From Ignavibacteria bacterium UBA2360 (GTDB lineage: Bacteria > Bacteroidota > Ignavibacteria > Tepidaquicellales > OLB5): a stretch of 64,000 bases of DNA. A program made the position numbers and the translations under genes. The notes beneath the pieces are model-generated. The model saw only the letters and a program-made list of their open reading frames with translations. It searched no databases and was not told the origin of the DNA. Below are positions 7,786 through 16,235 of this stretch, piece after piece (position 1 is the first letter of the stretch; the number at the start of each line of letters is the position of its first letter). Where the stretch lies: the NCBI GenBank assembly GCA_002344125.1, contig DDTQ01000011.1:886923-950922 (forward strand). Reading direction: 5' to 3'.

Positions 7786-9064
7786 AACGATAAAGGTTGA
7801 TTACCTTGCAAGAGTTGAAGGCGAAGGCGCTCTGTTCATAAAAATAAAGGGAGGCGAAGTTGCTGATGTTAAACTTAAAATTTTTGAACCACCAAGATTT
7901 TTCGAGGCGTTCCTTCGCGGCAGGTCTTACAGCGAAGCGCCGGATATAACTGCCAGAATATGCGGTATATGTCCTGTGGCTTACCAAATGGCAGCTGTTC
8001 ACGCAATTGAACAGGCCTTCGGTGTAAGAGTAACAGGACAATTGCGCGAGCTTCGCAGGTTGTTATACTGCGGTGAGTGGATAGAGAGCCACGTATTGCA
8101 TTTGTATATGCTTCATGCCCCTGATTTTCTTGGTTACCAGGATGTAGTGCAAATGGCCAAAGACCATCCCCAGGCGGTAAAAAATGCACTGAGAATGAAG
8201 AAGATCGGCAATGAAATAATGCGTGTTATTGGCGGAAGAGAGATACATCCGATAAATGTTAAAGTCGGCGGTTTCTACCGTGTACCCGAAAAGAAAGAAC
8301 TGCTTGATATGGTTGATGATATCAAATGGGCAAGAGATGCAGCAGTTGATACAGTTAAATTCGTTTCAAAGCTTGATTTCCCTGATTTCCATCAGGATTA
8401 TGAATCTGTATCACTGGTTCACCCCGATGAATATCCATTCAACGAAGGAAGGATTGTTTCCAGCAAAGGAATTGATATACTGCCTGAAGAATATGATTTC
8501 AATTTCATTGAAGAACATGTTGAGCATTCAAATGCACTGCATTCAAAAGTAAGGCAGCGGGGAAATTATATGGTCGGCCCGGTTGCGCGTTATAACCTGA
8601 ATTTTGATAAACTTACACCCTTATGTAAACAGGCGGCCAAAGAAGCAGGTATGGGCAAAACCTGCGACAACCTGTTTAAAAGCATCACTATCAGGGCAAT
8701 TGAAACAATATACTCCTGTGAAGAAGCACTGCGGATAATTGCGCAGTATGAAAAACCCGAAGTTCCCGCCATTAGTTATAAGGTCAAAGAAGCTACCGGG
8801 TATGCTGCCACCGAAGCACCGAGGGGACTTATATATCACAGGTACAGGATCGATAACAACGGTTTAATAGAAGACGCAAAAATTGTTCCGCCAACATCTC
8901 AGAATCAGAAGACAATTGAAAATGACCTTCGGAACTTCATCCCGGCTCATATTCATCTTCCTGAAGCGGAGCTTGTCTGGAAATGCGAGCAGGCGGTAAG
9001 AAACTACGATCCGTGCATTTCCTGCGCTACTCATTATTTAAAGCTGCATATTGAAAGAGATTAA
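7775..9064 (+). CDS. hydA: Group 3b [NiFe]-hydrogenase large (alpha) subunit
   Basis: Catalytic subunit binding the Ni-Fe(CN)2CO centre. The four metal cysteines are in the two family motifs: RICGICPVAYQ near the N-terminus and DPCISCATH at the C-terminus. After the final His come nine residues (YLKLHIERD), the short tail expected to be removed by the maturation protease encoded next. The frame extends to a GTG at 7766, but the ATG at 7775 gives the family-like start (KNKTIKVDYLARVEGEG) and 429 residues. It can oxidise or evolve H2 with NAD(P)(H) through HydG/HydB. In archaeal relatives it also reduces sulfur, which cannot be assumed here. Confidence 0.94.
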   Translation: MKNKTIKVDYLARVEGEGALFIKIKGGEVADVKLKIFEPPRFFEAFLRGRSYSEAPDITARICGICPVAYQMAAVHAIEQAFGVRVTGQLRELRRLLYCGEWIESHVLHLYMLHAPDFLGYQDVVQMAKDHPQAVKNALRMKKIGNEIMRVIGGREIHPINVKVGGFYRVPEKKELLDMVDDIKWARDAAVDTVKFVSKLDFPDFHQDYESVSLVHPDEYPFNEGRIVSSKGIDILPEEYDFNFIEEHVEHSNALHSKVRQRGNYMVGPVARYNLNFDKLTPLCKQAAKEAGMGKTCDNLFKSITIRAIETIYSCEEALRIIAQYEKPEVPAISYKVKEATGYAATEAPRGLIYHRYRIDNNGLIEDAKIVPPTSQNQKTIENDLRNFIPAHIHLPEAELVWKCEQAVRNYDPCISCATHYLKLHIERD

Positions 9065-9149
9065 AATTGATGATGTTTCACCGGATTATATGAGTAACCC
9101 GGATCTTAAGCACAAAGTGAATACACTGGATTGAAAGCGGTATCAGAAA

Positions 9150-9647
9150 TTGAAAAAGAAAATATTAATTGCAGGGATCGGCAACAGTTTCCGCTCTGAC
9201 GATAAAGCAGGTCTCCTTGTTTGCGATCTTGTTTCAGATGCACTTACCGGCACACCGTTTAACAGTCTGTTGGATATAAAGAAACTCAGCGGTGAAGGTG
9301 CCGAGCTGATTGATCAATGGGAGGGTTACGAATCAGTTTACATTGCCGATGCTTCACAAGTTTCAGGTAACCCCGGAAAAGTAACAAGGATAGATGCATC
9401 AACAACTCCTTTGCAGTCAGATTATTTCCATTATTCTTCACACAATTTCAGTCTGGCAGAAGCGGTTGAACTGGCCAGGCACATTAACAAACTTCCTGCA
9501 AAACTGGTTGTTTTTGCGGTTGAAGGGGTAAATTTCGGCTATGGAGTTGAACTTTCGTTTGAAGTACAGGTTTCATGTATGAATATCGCCAGAAATATCC
9601 TCAATGAGATCTTTTATAAACCTGAAAGAATAAATAGTTTATTTTGA
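9150..9647 (+). CDS. [NiFe]-hydrogenase maturation endopeptidase (for the 3b enzyme)
   Basis: A HycI/HoxW-type peptidase of the M52 family, which removes the C-terminal tail of the large subunit once nickel is in place. The N-terminal GIGNSFRSDDKAG segment carries the nickel-sensing Asp, and IADASQVSG and the SSHNFSLAEAVELAR region follow the family pattern. It starts at a TTG at 9150, which is the only start that gives the conserved KKKILIAGIGN beginning. The length of 165 residues is normal. It lies 85 bases behind hydA, so the hydA product is its likely substrate. Two related peptidases follow the other two large subunits in this island. Confidence 0.85.
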   Translation: MKKKILIAGIGNSFRSDDKAGLLVCDLVSDALTGTPFNSLLDIKKLSGEGAELIDQWEGYESVYIADASQVSGNPGKVTRIDASTTPLQSDYFHYSSHNFSLAEAVELARHINKLPAKLVVFAVEGVNFGYGVELSFEVQVSCMNIARNILNEIFYKPERINSLF

Positions 9648-9699
9648 GTGAATATATATCCATTTTTTTTGTCAAAACTATATTTTAATATTACTGACT

Positions 9700-10197
9700 A
9701 TGCTAATTAAGAAAATAATTTTACCTTCAGATGATAATCGCTGGAAATTAATTAATGCCACAATGAAGCGTCATGGCTATCAGCCAAACTCACTAATAGA
9801 AACACTTCATACCGTGCAGGAAACATTCGGTTATCTTGATGAAATTTCTTTAAAGTTTGTAGCCTTAACTCTCAAGGTCCCTTTAAGTTCTGTGTATGGG
9901 GTGGCAACGTTTTATAATTTTTTTAATCTAAAACCACAGGGAAAACATACCTGCGTTGTTTGCCTTGGTACAGCATGCTACATTAAGGGTACCAATGTAA
10001 TTGCCGAGGAGATCAAAAAAGAATTTAAGCTATCAATGGGAAAAACTACCGAGAGCGGAAACCTTTCGCTCCTTTCGGCAAGGTGTCTTGGCGCTTGTGG
10101 CATAGCGCCGGCAATTGTAATTGATGGTGAAGTCCACGGAAATGTATCGGTTGAAAAAACTTTAGAAGTACTCAGGAGACACGAAAATGATAATTGA
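9700..10197 (+). CDS. hoxE: NAD-linked [NiFe]-hydrogenase diaphorase subunit HoxE (NuoE-like)
   Basis: A thioredoxin-fold [2Fe-2S] subunit homologous to NuoE of complex I. The cluster cysteines are in VCLGTACYIKG and ARCLGACGIAPA, and the helical N-terminal part (ETLHTVQETFGYLDE) is typical of the family. At 165 residues it has normal length. It opens the group 3d hox operon and is followed by hoxF with an 11-base overlap. No Shine-Dalgarno sequence is seen before its ATG. Taken alone it could belong to an NADH dehydrogenase or [FeFe]-hydrogenase, but hoxY and hoxH just downstream decide in favour of a NiFe enzyme. Confidence 0.9.
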   Translation: MLIKKIILPSDDNRWKLINATMKRHGYQPNSLIETLHTVQETFGYLDEISLKFVALTLKVPLSSVYGVATFYNFFNLKPQGKHTCVVCLGTACYIKGTNVIAEEIKKEFKLSMGKTTESGNLSLLSARCLGACGIAPAIVIDGEVHGNVSVEKTLEVLRRHENDN

Positions 10198-11833
10198 AGA
10201 ACTTATAGAATATGCTCAAAAACTGCACCTCAGGGAAAAAACAGGAAAGCATGAAGTTAAAGTCTGCTCTGCCGCAGGGTGCCTTTCTCTTAAAAGCGAA
10301 GCAGTGGCTGATGAGTTAAGAAAGAAGATCGCTGAGCTTGGTATTGAAGAAGAAGTATCAGTTAAGCCGGTAGGCTGCCTTGGACTGTGCAGTAAGGGTC
10401 CGCTTGTTACAATTGATTCAGGTAACAGGGTGTACCAGAATGTTAAACCTGAAGACGCGAATCTGATAATAGAAAAAGCGAAAACTGATCCGCAGTCAGA
10501 AACCGATAAGTTTTTTACAAGACAGCAGAAAATTGTACTTGAAAACAGCGGTCAGGTTGACCCGGAGAAGATACATGATTATATTCTGCGTGATGGTTAC
10601 AAGGCGCTGCATGATGTCCTTGAAATGACTCCGCAGGAAGTAATTGATGAAGTTACCATCAGCGGATTAAGGGGCAGGGGAGGAGCCGGTTACCCGACCG
10701 GTTTAAAATGGAATACTGTCGCAAAAACAGGAAATATAAAGAAGTATGTTATTTGCAATGCTGATGAAGGCGATCCCGGCGCCTTTATGGATAGAAGCCT
10801 TCTGGAAGGGGATCCGCACAGGGTACTTGAGGGAATGGCTATCGCGGCTTATGCCGTTGGAGCTGACGAAGGATATGTTTACTGCCGCGCGGAGTACCCG
10901 CTGGCAATAAAAAGACTAAAGAACGCCGTTAAGCAGGCAGAGCGTGCCGGTGTTCTGGGAAAAAATATTTTTGGTACAACTTTTTCATTTACGGTCGATC
11001 TCAGGATCGGAGCAGGTGCGTTTGTTTGCGGAGAAGAAACAGCGCTCATAGCTTCAATAGAAGGCAAACGCGGACAGCCAAGACCAAGACCTCCATATCC
11101 TGCTGAAGTTGGATTATGGGGTTCACCGACACTGATAAATAATGTTGAAACTTACGGCAACATTGCCCCAATTCTGCGTAATGGCGGTGAGTGGTATGCG
11201 GCAATTGGCACAGAAAAAAGCAAAGGAACAAAGGTATTTGCGCTTGCAGGAAAAATTGTTAATACCGGTTTAATTGAAATTCCGATGGGTATATCGCTCC
11301 GGGAAGTAATATATGATATTGGCGGAGGTATTCCTGACGGGAAAAAATTCAAAGCGGTTCAAACAGGAGGTCCCTCTGGCGGGTGTATTCCGGAACAATT
11401 TCTGGATAAACCTGTTGATTACGAATCATTGAGCGAACTGGGCTCAATTATGGGTTCAGGCGGAATGATCATAATGGATGAAACCTCATGTATGGTTGAT
11501 GTTGCCAAGTACTTCCTCGATTTTACAAAGGATGAGTCCTGCGGTAAGTGCGTTCCATGCAGAGTCGGGACCGTTCAGCTTTACAATATTCTGGATAGAA
11601 TTACTAAAGGTACCGGAACAATGGAAGATCTTGACGAGCTTGATGACCTTTGCGACCTGGTTAAAAATACCAGTTTGTGCGGATTAGGTCAGGCAGCCCC
11701 CAACCCGGTATTGAGCACAATACAATATTTCAGGGATGAATACATAGCGCATATTGTTGATAAAAAATGTCCTGCAGGTGTATGTAAGTTCCATACTCAT
11801 GCAGAAACCGGGAAGAGTGAGGTGATAATATAA
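10187..11833 (+). CDS. hoxF: NAD-linked [NiFe]-hydrogenase flavoprotein subunit HoxF (NuoF-like)
   Basis: The NADH- and FMN-binding subunit of the group 3d enzyme. The first 95 or so residues are a thioredoxin-like [2Fe-2S] domain (VCSAAGCLSL, VGCLGLCSKGP). Then comes the NuoF core with the glycine-rich GLRGRGGAGYPTGLKW for FMN and NADH, NADEGDPGAFMDR, and FVCGEETALIASIEG. The C-terminal [4Fe-4S] site is ESCGKCVPCRVGT with a distal cysteine in TSLCGLGQ. The length is 548 residues. It overlaps hoxE by 11 bases and shares one base with the start of hoxU. A complex I origin is excluded by the neighbouring hydrogenase subunits. Confidence 0.92.
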   Translation: MIIEELIEYAQKLHLREKTGKHEVKVCSAAGCLSLKSEAVADELRKKIAELGIEEEVSVKPVGCLGLCSKGPLVTIDSGNRVYQNVKPEDANLIIEKAKTDPQSETDKFFTRQQKIVLENSGQVDPEKIHDYILRDGYKALHDVLEMTPQEVIDEVTISGLRGRGGAGYPTGLKWNTVAKTGNIKKYVICNADEGDPGAFMDRSLLEGDPHRVLEGMAIAAYAVGADEGYVYCRAEYPLAIKRLKNAVKQAERAGVLGKNIFGTTFSFTVDLRIGAGAFVCGEETALIASIEGKRGQPRPRPPYPAEVGLWGSPTLINNVETYGNIAPILRNGGEWYAAIGTEKSKGTKVFALAGKIVNTGLIEIPMGISLREVIYDIGGGIPDGKKFKAVQTGGPSGGCIPEQFLDKPVDYESLSELGSIMGSGGMIIMDETSCMVDVAKYFLDFTKDESCGKCVPCRVGTVQLYNILDRITKGTGTMEDLDELDDLCDLVKNTSLCGLGQAAPNPVLSTIQYFRDEYIAHIVDKKCPAGVCKFHTHAETGKSEVII

Positions 11834-12579
11834 TGGTAACAACCGGAAAAAAAGTCAAAACGTTTATAATTGACGGCAAAGATGTAAGCGGCACAGAAGA
11901 CCAAACTGTCATTGAGGTTTGCAGGGAGAATAATATCGAAATACCGACATTGTGTCACCTTGAAGGCTTGGCAGAAGTCGGAGCCTGCAGGCTATGTCTT
12001 GTGGAAATAAAAGGCTCTAATAAACTTCTGCCGGCATGTGTAACAAAAGTACATGAAGGCATGGAGGTAATTACGGCAAGCGAAGGACTGAAAAAGTACC
12101 GGATAAAAATCCTCGAACTTTTCTTTTCTGAAAGAAATCATATCTGTTCAGTTTGTGTATCCAATGGTATTTGCGAACTGCAGAATCTTGCGCAAAGACT
12201 TGGAATGACACACGTTCACTATCCATATCTGTTTCCGAAGTTTGATGTAGATGCCTCACACGAGAGATTTGTGCTTGATAATAATCGCTGCATACTGTGC
12301 ACAAGATGTGTAAGGGTCTGCGATGAAATTGAAGGAGCGCATACCTGGGATATTATGGGCAGGGGAATTGAATCTATGGTCATTACCGATTTAAATAAAC
12401 CGTGGGGTGAATCAGAGTCATGTACAAGCTGCGGAAAGTGTGTTGCGGTATGCCCTACCGGAGCGCTCGTTGAAAAATATAAGAACGCTGTTGATAAATC
12501 ATTTATGTATAAAAAAGATAAGCTGAAATTCCTTCCTTATCTTACTACTATGAGAGAGGTGAAAAATGAGCAAAGTTAG
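11833..12579 (+). CDS. hoxU: NAD-linked [NiFe]-hydrogenase Fe-S subunit HoxU (NuoG N-terminal-like)
   Basis: The iron-sulfur wiring subunit between HoxF and the HoxYH hydrogenase module. In order it shows a plant-type [2Fe-2S] domain (TLCHLEG, GACRLCLVEI, PACVTK), the His-Cys3 cluster region (HICSVCVSNGICEL) and a two-cluster ferredoxin domain (RCILCTRCVRVCD and SCTSCGKCVAVCPTGAL). At 248 residues it is the short hydrogenase form rather than the long NuoG of complex I. Its end overlaps the hoxY start by 14 bases, again suggesting coupled translation. Confidence 0.92.
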   Translation: MVTTGKKVKTFIIDGKDVSGTEDQTVIEVCRENNIEIPTLCHLEGLAEVGACRLCLVEIKGSNKLLPACVTKVHEGMEVITASEGLKKYRIKILELFFSERNHICSVCVSNGICELQNLAQRLGMTHVHYPYLFPKFDVDASHERFVLDNNRCILCTRCVRVCDEIEGAHTWDIMGRGIESMVITDLNKPWGESESCTSCGKCVAVCPTGALVEKYKNAVDKSFMYKKDKLKFLPYLTTMREVKNEQS

Positions 12580-13150
12580 TGAAGATATTGCGTTAAATAC
12601 AGGTAGTGATACCAATTCAGCCAAAGTAAAGGCTGCTACAGTATGGCTTGACGGGTGCTCCGGTTGTCATATGTCATTTCTTGATATGGATGAACGCATT
12701 GTGGAGCTTCTTGAAAAGATCGATTTATTGTACTCTCCGCTTGTTGATCATAAAGAATTTCCGGATATGGTGGATGTGACTCTGGTTGAAGGCGCGGTAA
12801 GCAGCCACGAAGATCTTGAGAAGATAAGAAAGGTTCGCGCACACACAAAAATTCTTGTATCACTGGGTGATTGCGCCATAACAGCTAATGTTCCTTCTAT
12901 GCGGAATCCGTTTGGAGTTGAAGCTATTATGAAACACGCTTACATTGATACTGCTGTAACCAAGGATGTGATACCGAATGAAGTAGTGCCCGAGCTCTTT
13001 GAGTATTCAAGGCCTGTGCATAACTTTGTAAAAGTAGATCTTTTCCTCCAGGGATGTCCGCCTCCGGCTGATGCTATCCATTTCCTGCTGACTGAATTGC
13101 TTGAAGGCAGGATGCCGGATCTGACGAAGGTCTCGAGGCTGGGAAAATAA
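12566..13150 (+). CDS. hoxY: NAD-linked [NiFe]-hydrogenase small subunit HoxY
   Basis: Small subunit holding one proximal [4Fe-4S] cluster, as usual for the short group 3d small subunits. Cluster ligands are seen in DGCSGCHMSFLD near residue 30, GDCAITANVPS and LQGCPPPADAIHFLL. There is no signal peptide and no C-terminal ferredoxin extension, and the length of 194 residues fits HoxY. It partners HoxH, whose gene starts 37 bases further on, and passes electrons to HoxU and HoxF and then NAD+. A TTTCTTGAT-rich coding region and the overlap with hoxU show nothing unusual. Confidence 0.92.
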   Translation: MSKVSEDIALNTGSDTNSAKVKAATVWLDGCSGCHMSFLDMDERIVELLEKIDLLYSPLVDHKEFPDMVDVTLVEGAVSSHEDLEKIRKVRAHTKILVSLGDCAITANVPSMRNPFGVEAIMKHAYIDTAVTKDVIPNEVVPELFEYSRPVHNFVKVDLFLQGCPPPADAIHFLLTELLEGRMPDLTKVSRLGK

Positions 13151-13187
13151 ATATAAATTGATAAAATAATTCCGATCATAAATTAAA

Positions 13188-14612
13188 ATGTCCAGAACAA
13201 TAACTATAGATCCTGTCACAAGGATAGAAGGTCACTCAAAAATAACAATTCATCTTGATGATGAAGGTAAAGTTAACGATGCAAGATTTCATGTAACACA
13301 GTTTCGCGGGTTCGAAAAGTTCTGCGAAGGAAGACCATTCTACGAAATGCCTTCTCTTATGGCAAGAACCTGCGGTATATGTCCCGTAAGCCATTTGGTT
13401 GCGGGCGCAAAAGCCTGCGATGATATTCTGGCAGTCAGGTTACCTGATGCGGCGATAATGCTCAGAAAGATCATGAATCTATCGCAGATAATTCAGTCGC
13501 ATGCATTAAGCTTTTTCTACCTTTCTTCGCCGGATATTCTCCTTGGACTTGATTCTCCTGTTCAGGATAGAAACCTGGGCGGAATTGTAAAAGCGAACCC
13601 TGAGCTTGCGAAGAATGGAATTTTACTTCGCAAATTCGGGCAGAAGATCATTGAACTGCTGGGCGGAAAGCGTATTCATCCTTCATGGGTTATTGCAGGC
13701 GGTGTGAGTACAAAACTTACAGAAGAACAACGGAAAACTATGCTTGGCTGGATTCCGGAAGCGCTGAAAGCTATTCAGTGGACGCTTGATACAGTTAAGC
13801 CATTGCTCGAGAATTTCCGTGAGGAGATGAGAACATTCGGTAACTTCCCCTCTCTGTTCATGGGTCTTGTAAATGAAAACAACGAACTTGAGCATTACAG
13901 CGGCAAGCTGAGAATTGTTGACAGCGTTGGGAACATTATTGCAGATAAACTTGACCCGCAGAAATATTTTGAATATATAGAAGAAAAAGTTGAACCGTGG
14001 ACTTTTATGAAGTTCCCTTATTATAAACCGCTGGGTCCTGACCAGGGATCTTACAGAGTGGGCCCCCTGGCTAGGCTTAACATTATTGATAGATGCGGTA
14101 CTCCGCTTGCGGACCAGGAATGGGCTGAATTCAGGGATCTTGAACGCGGGGCGGTTCTGAGTTCTTTCCATTATCATTTTGCAAGGCTGATTGAGATCCT
14201 TTACGGCATTGAAAAAATTAAAATGCTGCTTGATGACGAAAAAATATTAAGCACACACTTCCGTGCTTATGCTGAACCAAATAACTTTGAAGGTGTTGGA
14301 GTAAGCGAGGCACCAAGAGGTACCTTAATACACCACTATAAAATTAATGAGCAGGGCCTGATTACATGGGCAAACATGATAATTGCAACCGGTCATAATA
14401 ACCAGGCAATGAATAAAGGAATTCTGCAGGCAGCAAAACATTTTATCAAACATGATAAGCTTACCGAAGGAATGACAAACCGGGTGGAAGCCGTGATAAG
14501 ATGCTACGACCCGTGTCTAAGCTGTTCAACTCACGCCGTTGGTAAAATGCCGATGAAAATACAGCTTGTAAACAGCTGCAATGAAATTATAGATGAACTT
14601 ATTAAAAACTAG
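13188..14612 (+). CDS. hoxH: NAD-linked [NiFe]-hydrogenase large subunit HoxH
   Basis: Catalytic subunit of the group 3d bidirectional hydrogenase. The start (RTITIDPVTRIEGHSK) is the classic large-subunit opening. The Ni-Fe ligands are in RTCGICPVSH near the N-terminus and DPCLSCSTH near the C-terminus. After the last ligand motif a tail of about 25 residues remains, to be cut off by the endopeptidase encoded next. The length of 474 residues is standard. Together with HoxEFUY it should interconvert H2 and NADH in the cytoplasm, for example to vent reductant or to feed H2 electrons into NADH. Confidence 0.94.
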   Translation: MSRTITIDPVTRIEGHSKITIHLDDEGKVNDARFHVTQFRGFEKFCEGRPFYEMPSLMARTCGICPVSHLVAGAKACDDILAVRLPDAAIMLRKIMNLSQIIQSHALSFFYLSSPDILLGLDSPVQDRNLGGIVKANPELAKNGILLRKFGQKIIELLGGKRIHPSWVIAGGVSTKLTEEQRKTMLGWIPEALKAIQWTLDTVKPLLENFREEMRTFGNFPSLFMGLVNENNELEHYSGKLRIVDSVGNIIADKLDPQKYFEYIEEKVEPWTFMKFPYYKPLGPDQGSYRVGPLARLNIIDRCGTPLADQEWAEFRDLERGAVLSSFHYHFARLIEILYGIEKIKMLLDDEKILSTHFRAYAEPNNFEGVGVSEAPRGTLIHHYKINEQGLITWANMIIATGHNNQAMNKGILQAAKHFIKHDKLTEGMTNRVEAVIRCYDPCLSCSTHAVGKMPMKIQLVNSCNEIIDELIKN

Positions 14613-14624
14613 TCATAAATACAT

Positions 14625-15104
14625 TTGAATAAGGTGCTTGTTATAGGATATGGCAACTCACTTGCGGGTGATGATGCTTTTGGATTCTATGCTGCGCAAA
14701 AGCTTGTTGGCCTGGAATTACCTGAGTATGTTGCTGTAAAATATATTCATCAATTGATGCCTGAGCACGCTGAAGAAATTGCTGAATATGACCTGCTCAT
14801 TTGCATTGATGCGGAGGTTTCCGGCAATCATGGTGAACTTAGATGCAGATTGATTAACACTGATGATTTGCATGATACCGGTACTGCAGCCCATGATTAT
14901 ACTCTTGAATCAATTCTGCTTTTAGCCAGGCAATTATACGGTAAGCTCCCTGAAGTGCATTTGATAACAGTGAGCGGCAAAAATTTCCTAACAAGTGATA
15001 GGCTAAGCCCTGAAGTTGAAATAAGGATACCGGACGTTATAGAAAATGTATTTTCTATTATTAACACAAAGAAACATCTTTTGGGCTTACCCGTGATCAT
15101 GTGA
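14625..15104 (+). CDS. hoxW: [NiFe]-hydrogenase maturation endopeptidase (HoxW-like)
   Basis: A second M52 family endopeptidase, 159 residues, placed 12 bases behind hoxH, whose tail it probably removes. VIGYGNSLAGDDAFG carries the nickel-binding Asp, and CIDAEVSGNHGEL and AHDYTLESILLLAR are the matching internal segments. Translation appears to start at a TTG (14625), since no ATG or GTG lies at the conserved beginning. The gene is likely the last of the hox operon, because a hairpin and a 440-base gap follow. Confidence 0.85.
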   Translation: MNKVLVIGYGNSLAGDDAFGFYAAQKLVGLELPEYVAVKYIHQLMPEHAEEIAEYDLLICIDAEVSGNHGELRCRLINTDDLHDTGTAAHDYTLESILLLARQLYGKLPEVHLITVSGKNFLTSDRLSPEVEIRIPDVIENVFSIINTKKHLLGLPVIM

Positions 15105-15551
15105 TGAAAAATTTGGGTGCTTTTTTTACTTGAATAGTATATTATATTTGATGGTAAATAAAAGGTGTATCCGCATAATTCGGAATACACTCACTTTTTC
15201 ATTATTATGAGCAGCCTTTTATTTTTACGGTAATTACTAAATCCAATGGCTTCTACTTTGGAATATGGACCGGGTAAAAAGGTTATCCTGTTAATGCAGC
15301 TTCAGGAATAAAACCGGCAAAAACCTATCACTTCAAAGGCTCAATCCTGCCCTGGATCTAAACCGGATCCTGATAATCCTATTGTACTAATTTAACTAAT
15401 ATACTTCAGTCTGTCTGATTCTATTCTGCAAATTGTTTCAATCTGTAAAACATCACTATTGTGATATTCTGACTGAAGCGTTTTGAAAATAATATCGCGT
15501 TTAGTTTCAGTTATCTAGGAGAAAAATAAATTTAAAGGAGAGTTCTGCACT
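15105..15551. other. Intergenic gap between hox and hdr-mvh operons
   Basis: About 450 bases with no intact gene. At 15165-15190 GTGTATCCG and CGGAATACAC form a hairpin (one bulge) followed by a T-rich stretch, a possible hox terminator. Around 15228-15345 a plus-strand frame reads like protein (SNGFYFGIWTG, then KGYPVNAASGIKPAKTYHF) but is broken by stops, so it may be a decayed gene fragment of unknown origin. Closer to hdrC are the palindrome listed separately and an 8-base inverted repeat CTTCAGTC/GACTGAAG at 15404-15478. Confidence 0.4.
15452..15465. promoter_or_regulatory. Possible operator upstream of hdr-mvh
   Basis: ATCAC-TATT-GTGAT is a perfect palindrome 86 bases before the hdrC start, nested inside the longer inverted repeat CTTCAGTC/GACTGAAG. 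The geometry suits a dimeric regulator. No regulator can be assigned, and no identical copy was seen before the other hydrogenase operons. Confidence 0.3.
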
Positions 15552-16235
15552 ATGGATAAAACCGTATTTGCTGAGTCCTTTGCTCTGGATAATGCAGCTA
15601 AAGATATTGTTGAGATACGCAGACGAATAAAGTATGAAGGAGAACTAGACAAGAGTTTCAGAGATAAGATTGCTAAATCTGCTCACGGTGAGAAACTTTA
15701 TGGCTGTATTCAATGCGGCACCTGCAGTGCGGCATGTCCGGTTAGCCATTACATGGACTATACACCAAGAAAAATAATCCAGATGGTGCGTGAAGGATTC
15801 AAAGAAGAAGTATTAACATCCTCAACAGTTTGGTTATGTGCATCATGTTATGCGTGTACAGTTGAGTGTCCCAAAGGAATAAAAATTACGGATGTGATGT
15901 ATGCTCTGAAAAGAGAATCCATCTTAGGTAATTATTATCCTAAAAAATCCCCTGCATCAATATTAGCTAATAATTTCTTTAACCAGGTTCTTAATAACGG
16001 CAGGAACAGCGAAGGTCCGCTGCTGATAAAAATGTACCTCAAAACAAATCCGTTTATGCTGTTCAAGAACATGGCGCTTGGTTTTAAACTCTGGATGAGA
16101 GGCAGGATTTCACTTAAGACCGAAAAGATAAAGGATAGAAAGGCCTTAAAAAAACTTCTTCAGAGCGTAGAAGATAAATCCAATTACAAAGTTAAAGTTA
16201 ATTCCTCATCATTAAAGGAGGCGTCTGCCGTATGA
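15552..16235 (+). CDS. hdrC: Heterodisulfide reductase-like subunit C (HdrC)
   Basis: Iron-sulfur subunit of an HdrABC-type complex, linking HdrA to the catalytic HdrB. Two [4Fe-4S] motifs are plain: GCIQCGTCSAACPVSH near residue 56 and CASCYACTVECPKGI near residue 97. The remaining C-terminal hundred residues are basic and helical. The length of 227 residues is slightly longer than the archaeal HdrC. A purine-rich TTTAAAGGAGAG lies before the ATG. The gene opens an operon hdrC-hdrB-hdrA-mvhD-mvhG-mvhA, all joined by overlaps of 1-8 bases. The stop overlaps the hdrB start (ATGA). Confidence 0.9.
   Translation: MDKTVFAESFALDNAAKDIVEIRRRIKYEGELDKSFRDKIAKSAHGEKLYGCIQCGTCSAACPVSHYMDYTPRKIIQMVREGFKEEVLTSSTVWLCASCYACTVECPKGIKITDVMYALKRESILGNYYPKKSPASILANNFFNQVLNNGRNSEGPLLIKMYLKTNPFMLFKNMALGFKLWMRGRISLKTEKIKDRKALKKLLQSVEDKSNYKVKVNSSSLKEASAV

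Noticed and set aside
9064..9149. Short open frame after hydA (DDVSPDYMSNPDLKHKV) as a possible frameshifted hydA tail
   Set aside because: The hydA stop after a nine-residue tail fits normal processing, so no frameshift is needed; the frame is probably chance or a short remnant.
9700..12579. Part of complex I or an [FeFe]-hydrogenase diaphorase
   Set aside because: The directly following overlapping hoxY and hoxH genes identify the unit as a group 3d NiFe enzyme, and HoxU lacks the long NuoG C-terminus and the H-cluster motifs.
13683..14177. Open frame of 164 codons antisense to hoxH
   Set aside because: Lies within conserved hydrogenase coding sequence, no start signal and no recognisable motif.
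14647..14663. TGGCAACTCACTTGC, matches sigma-54 spacing GG-N10-GC
   Set aside because: It lies inside the hoxW-like gene and encodes its conserved glycine-rich nickel-site segment, so the match is explained by coding.
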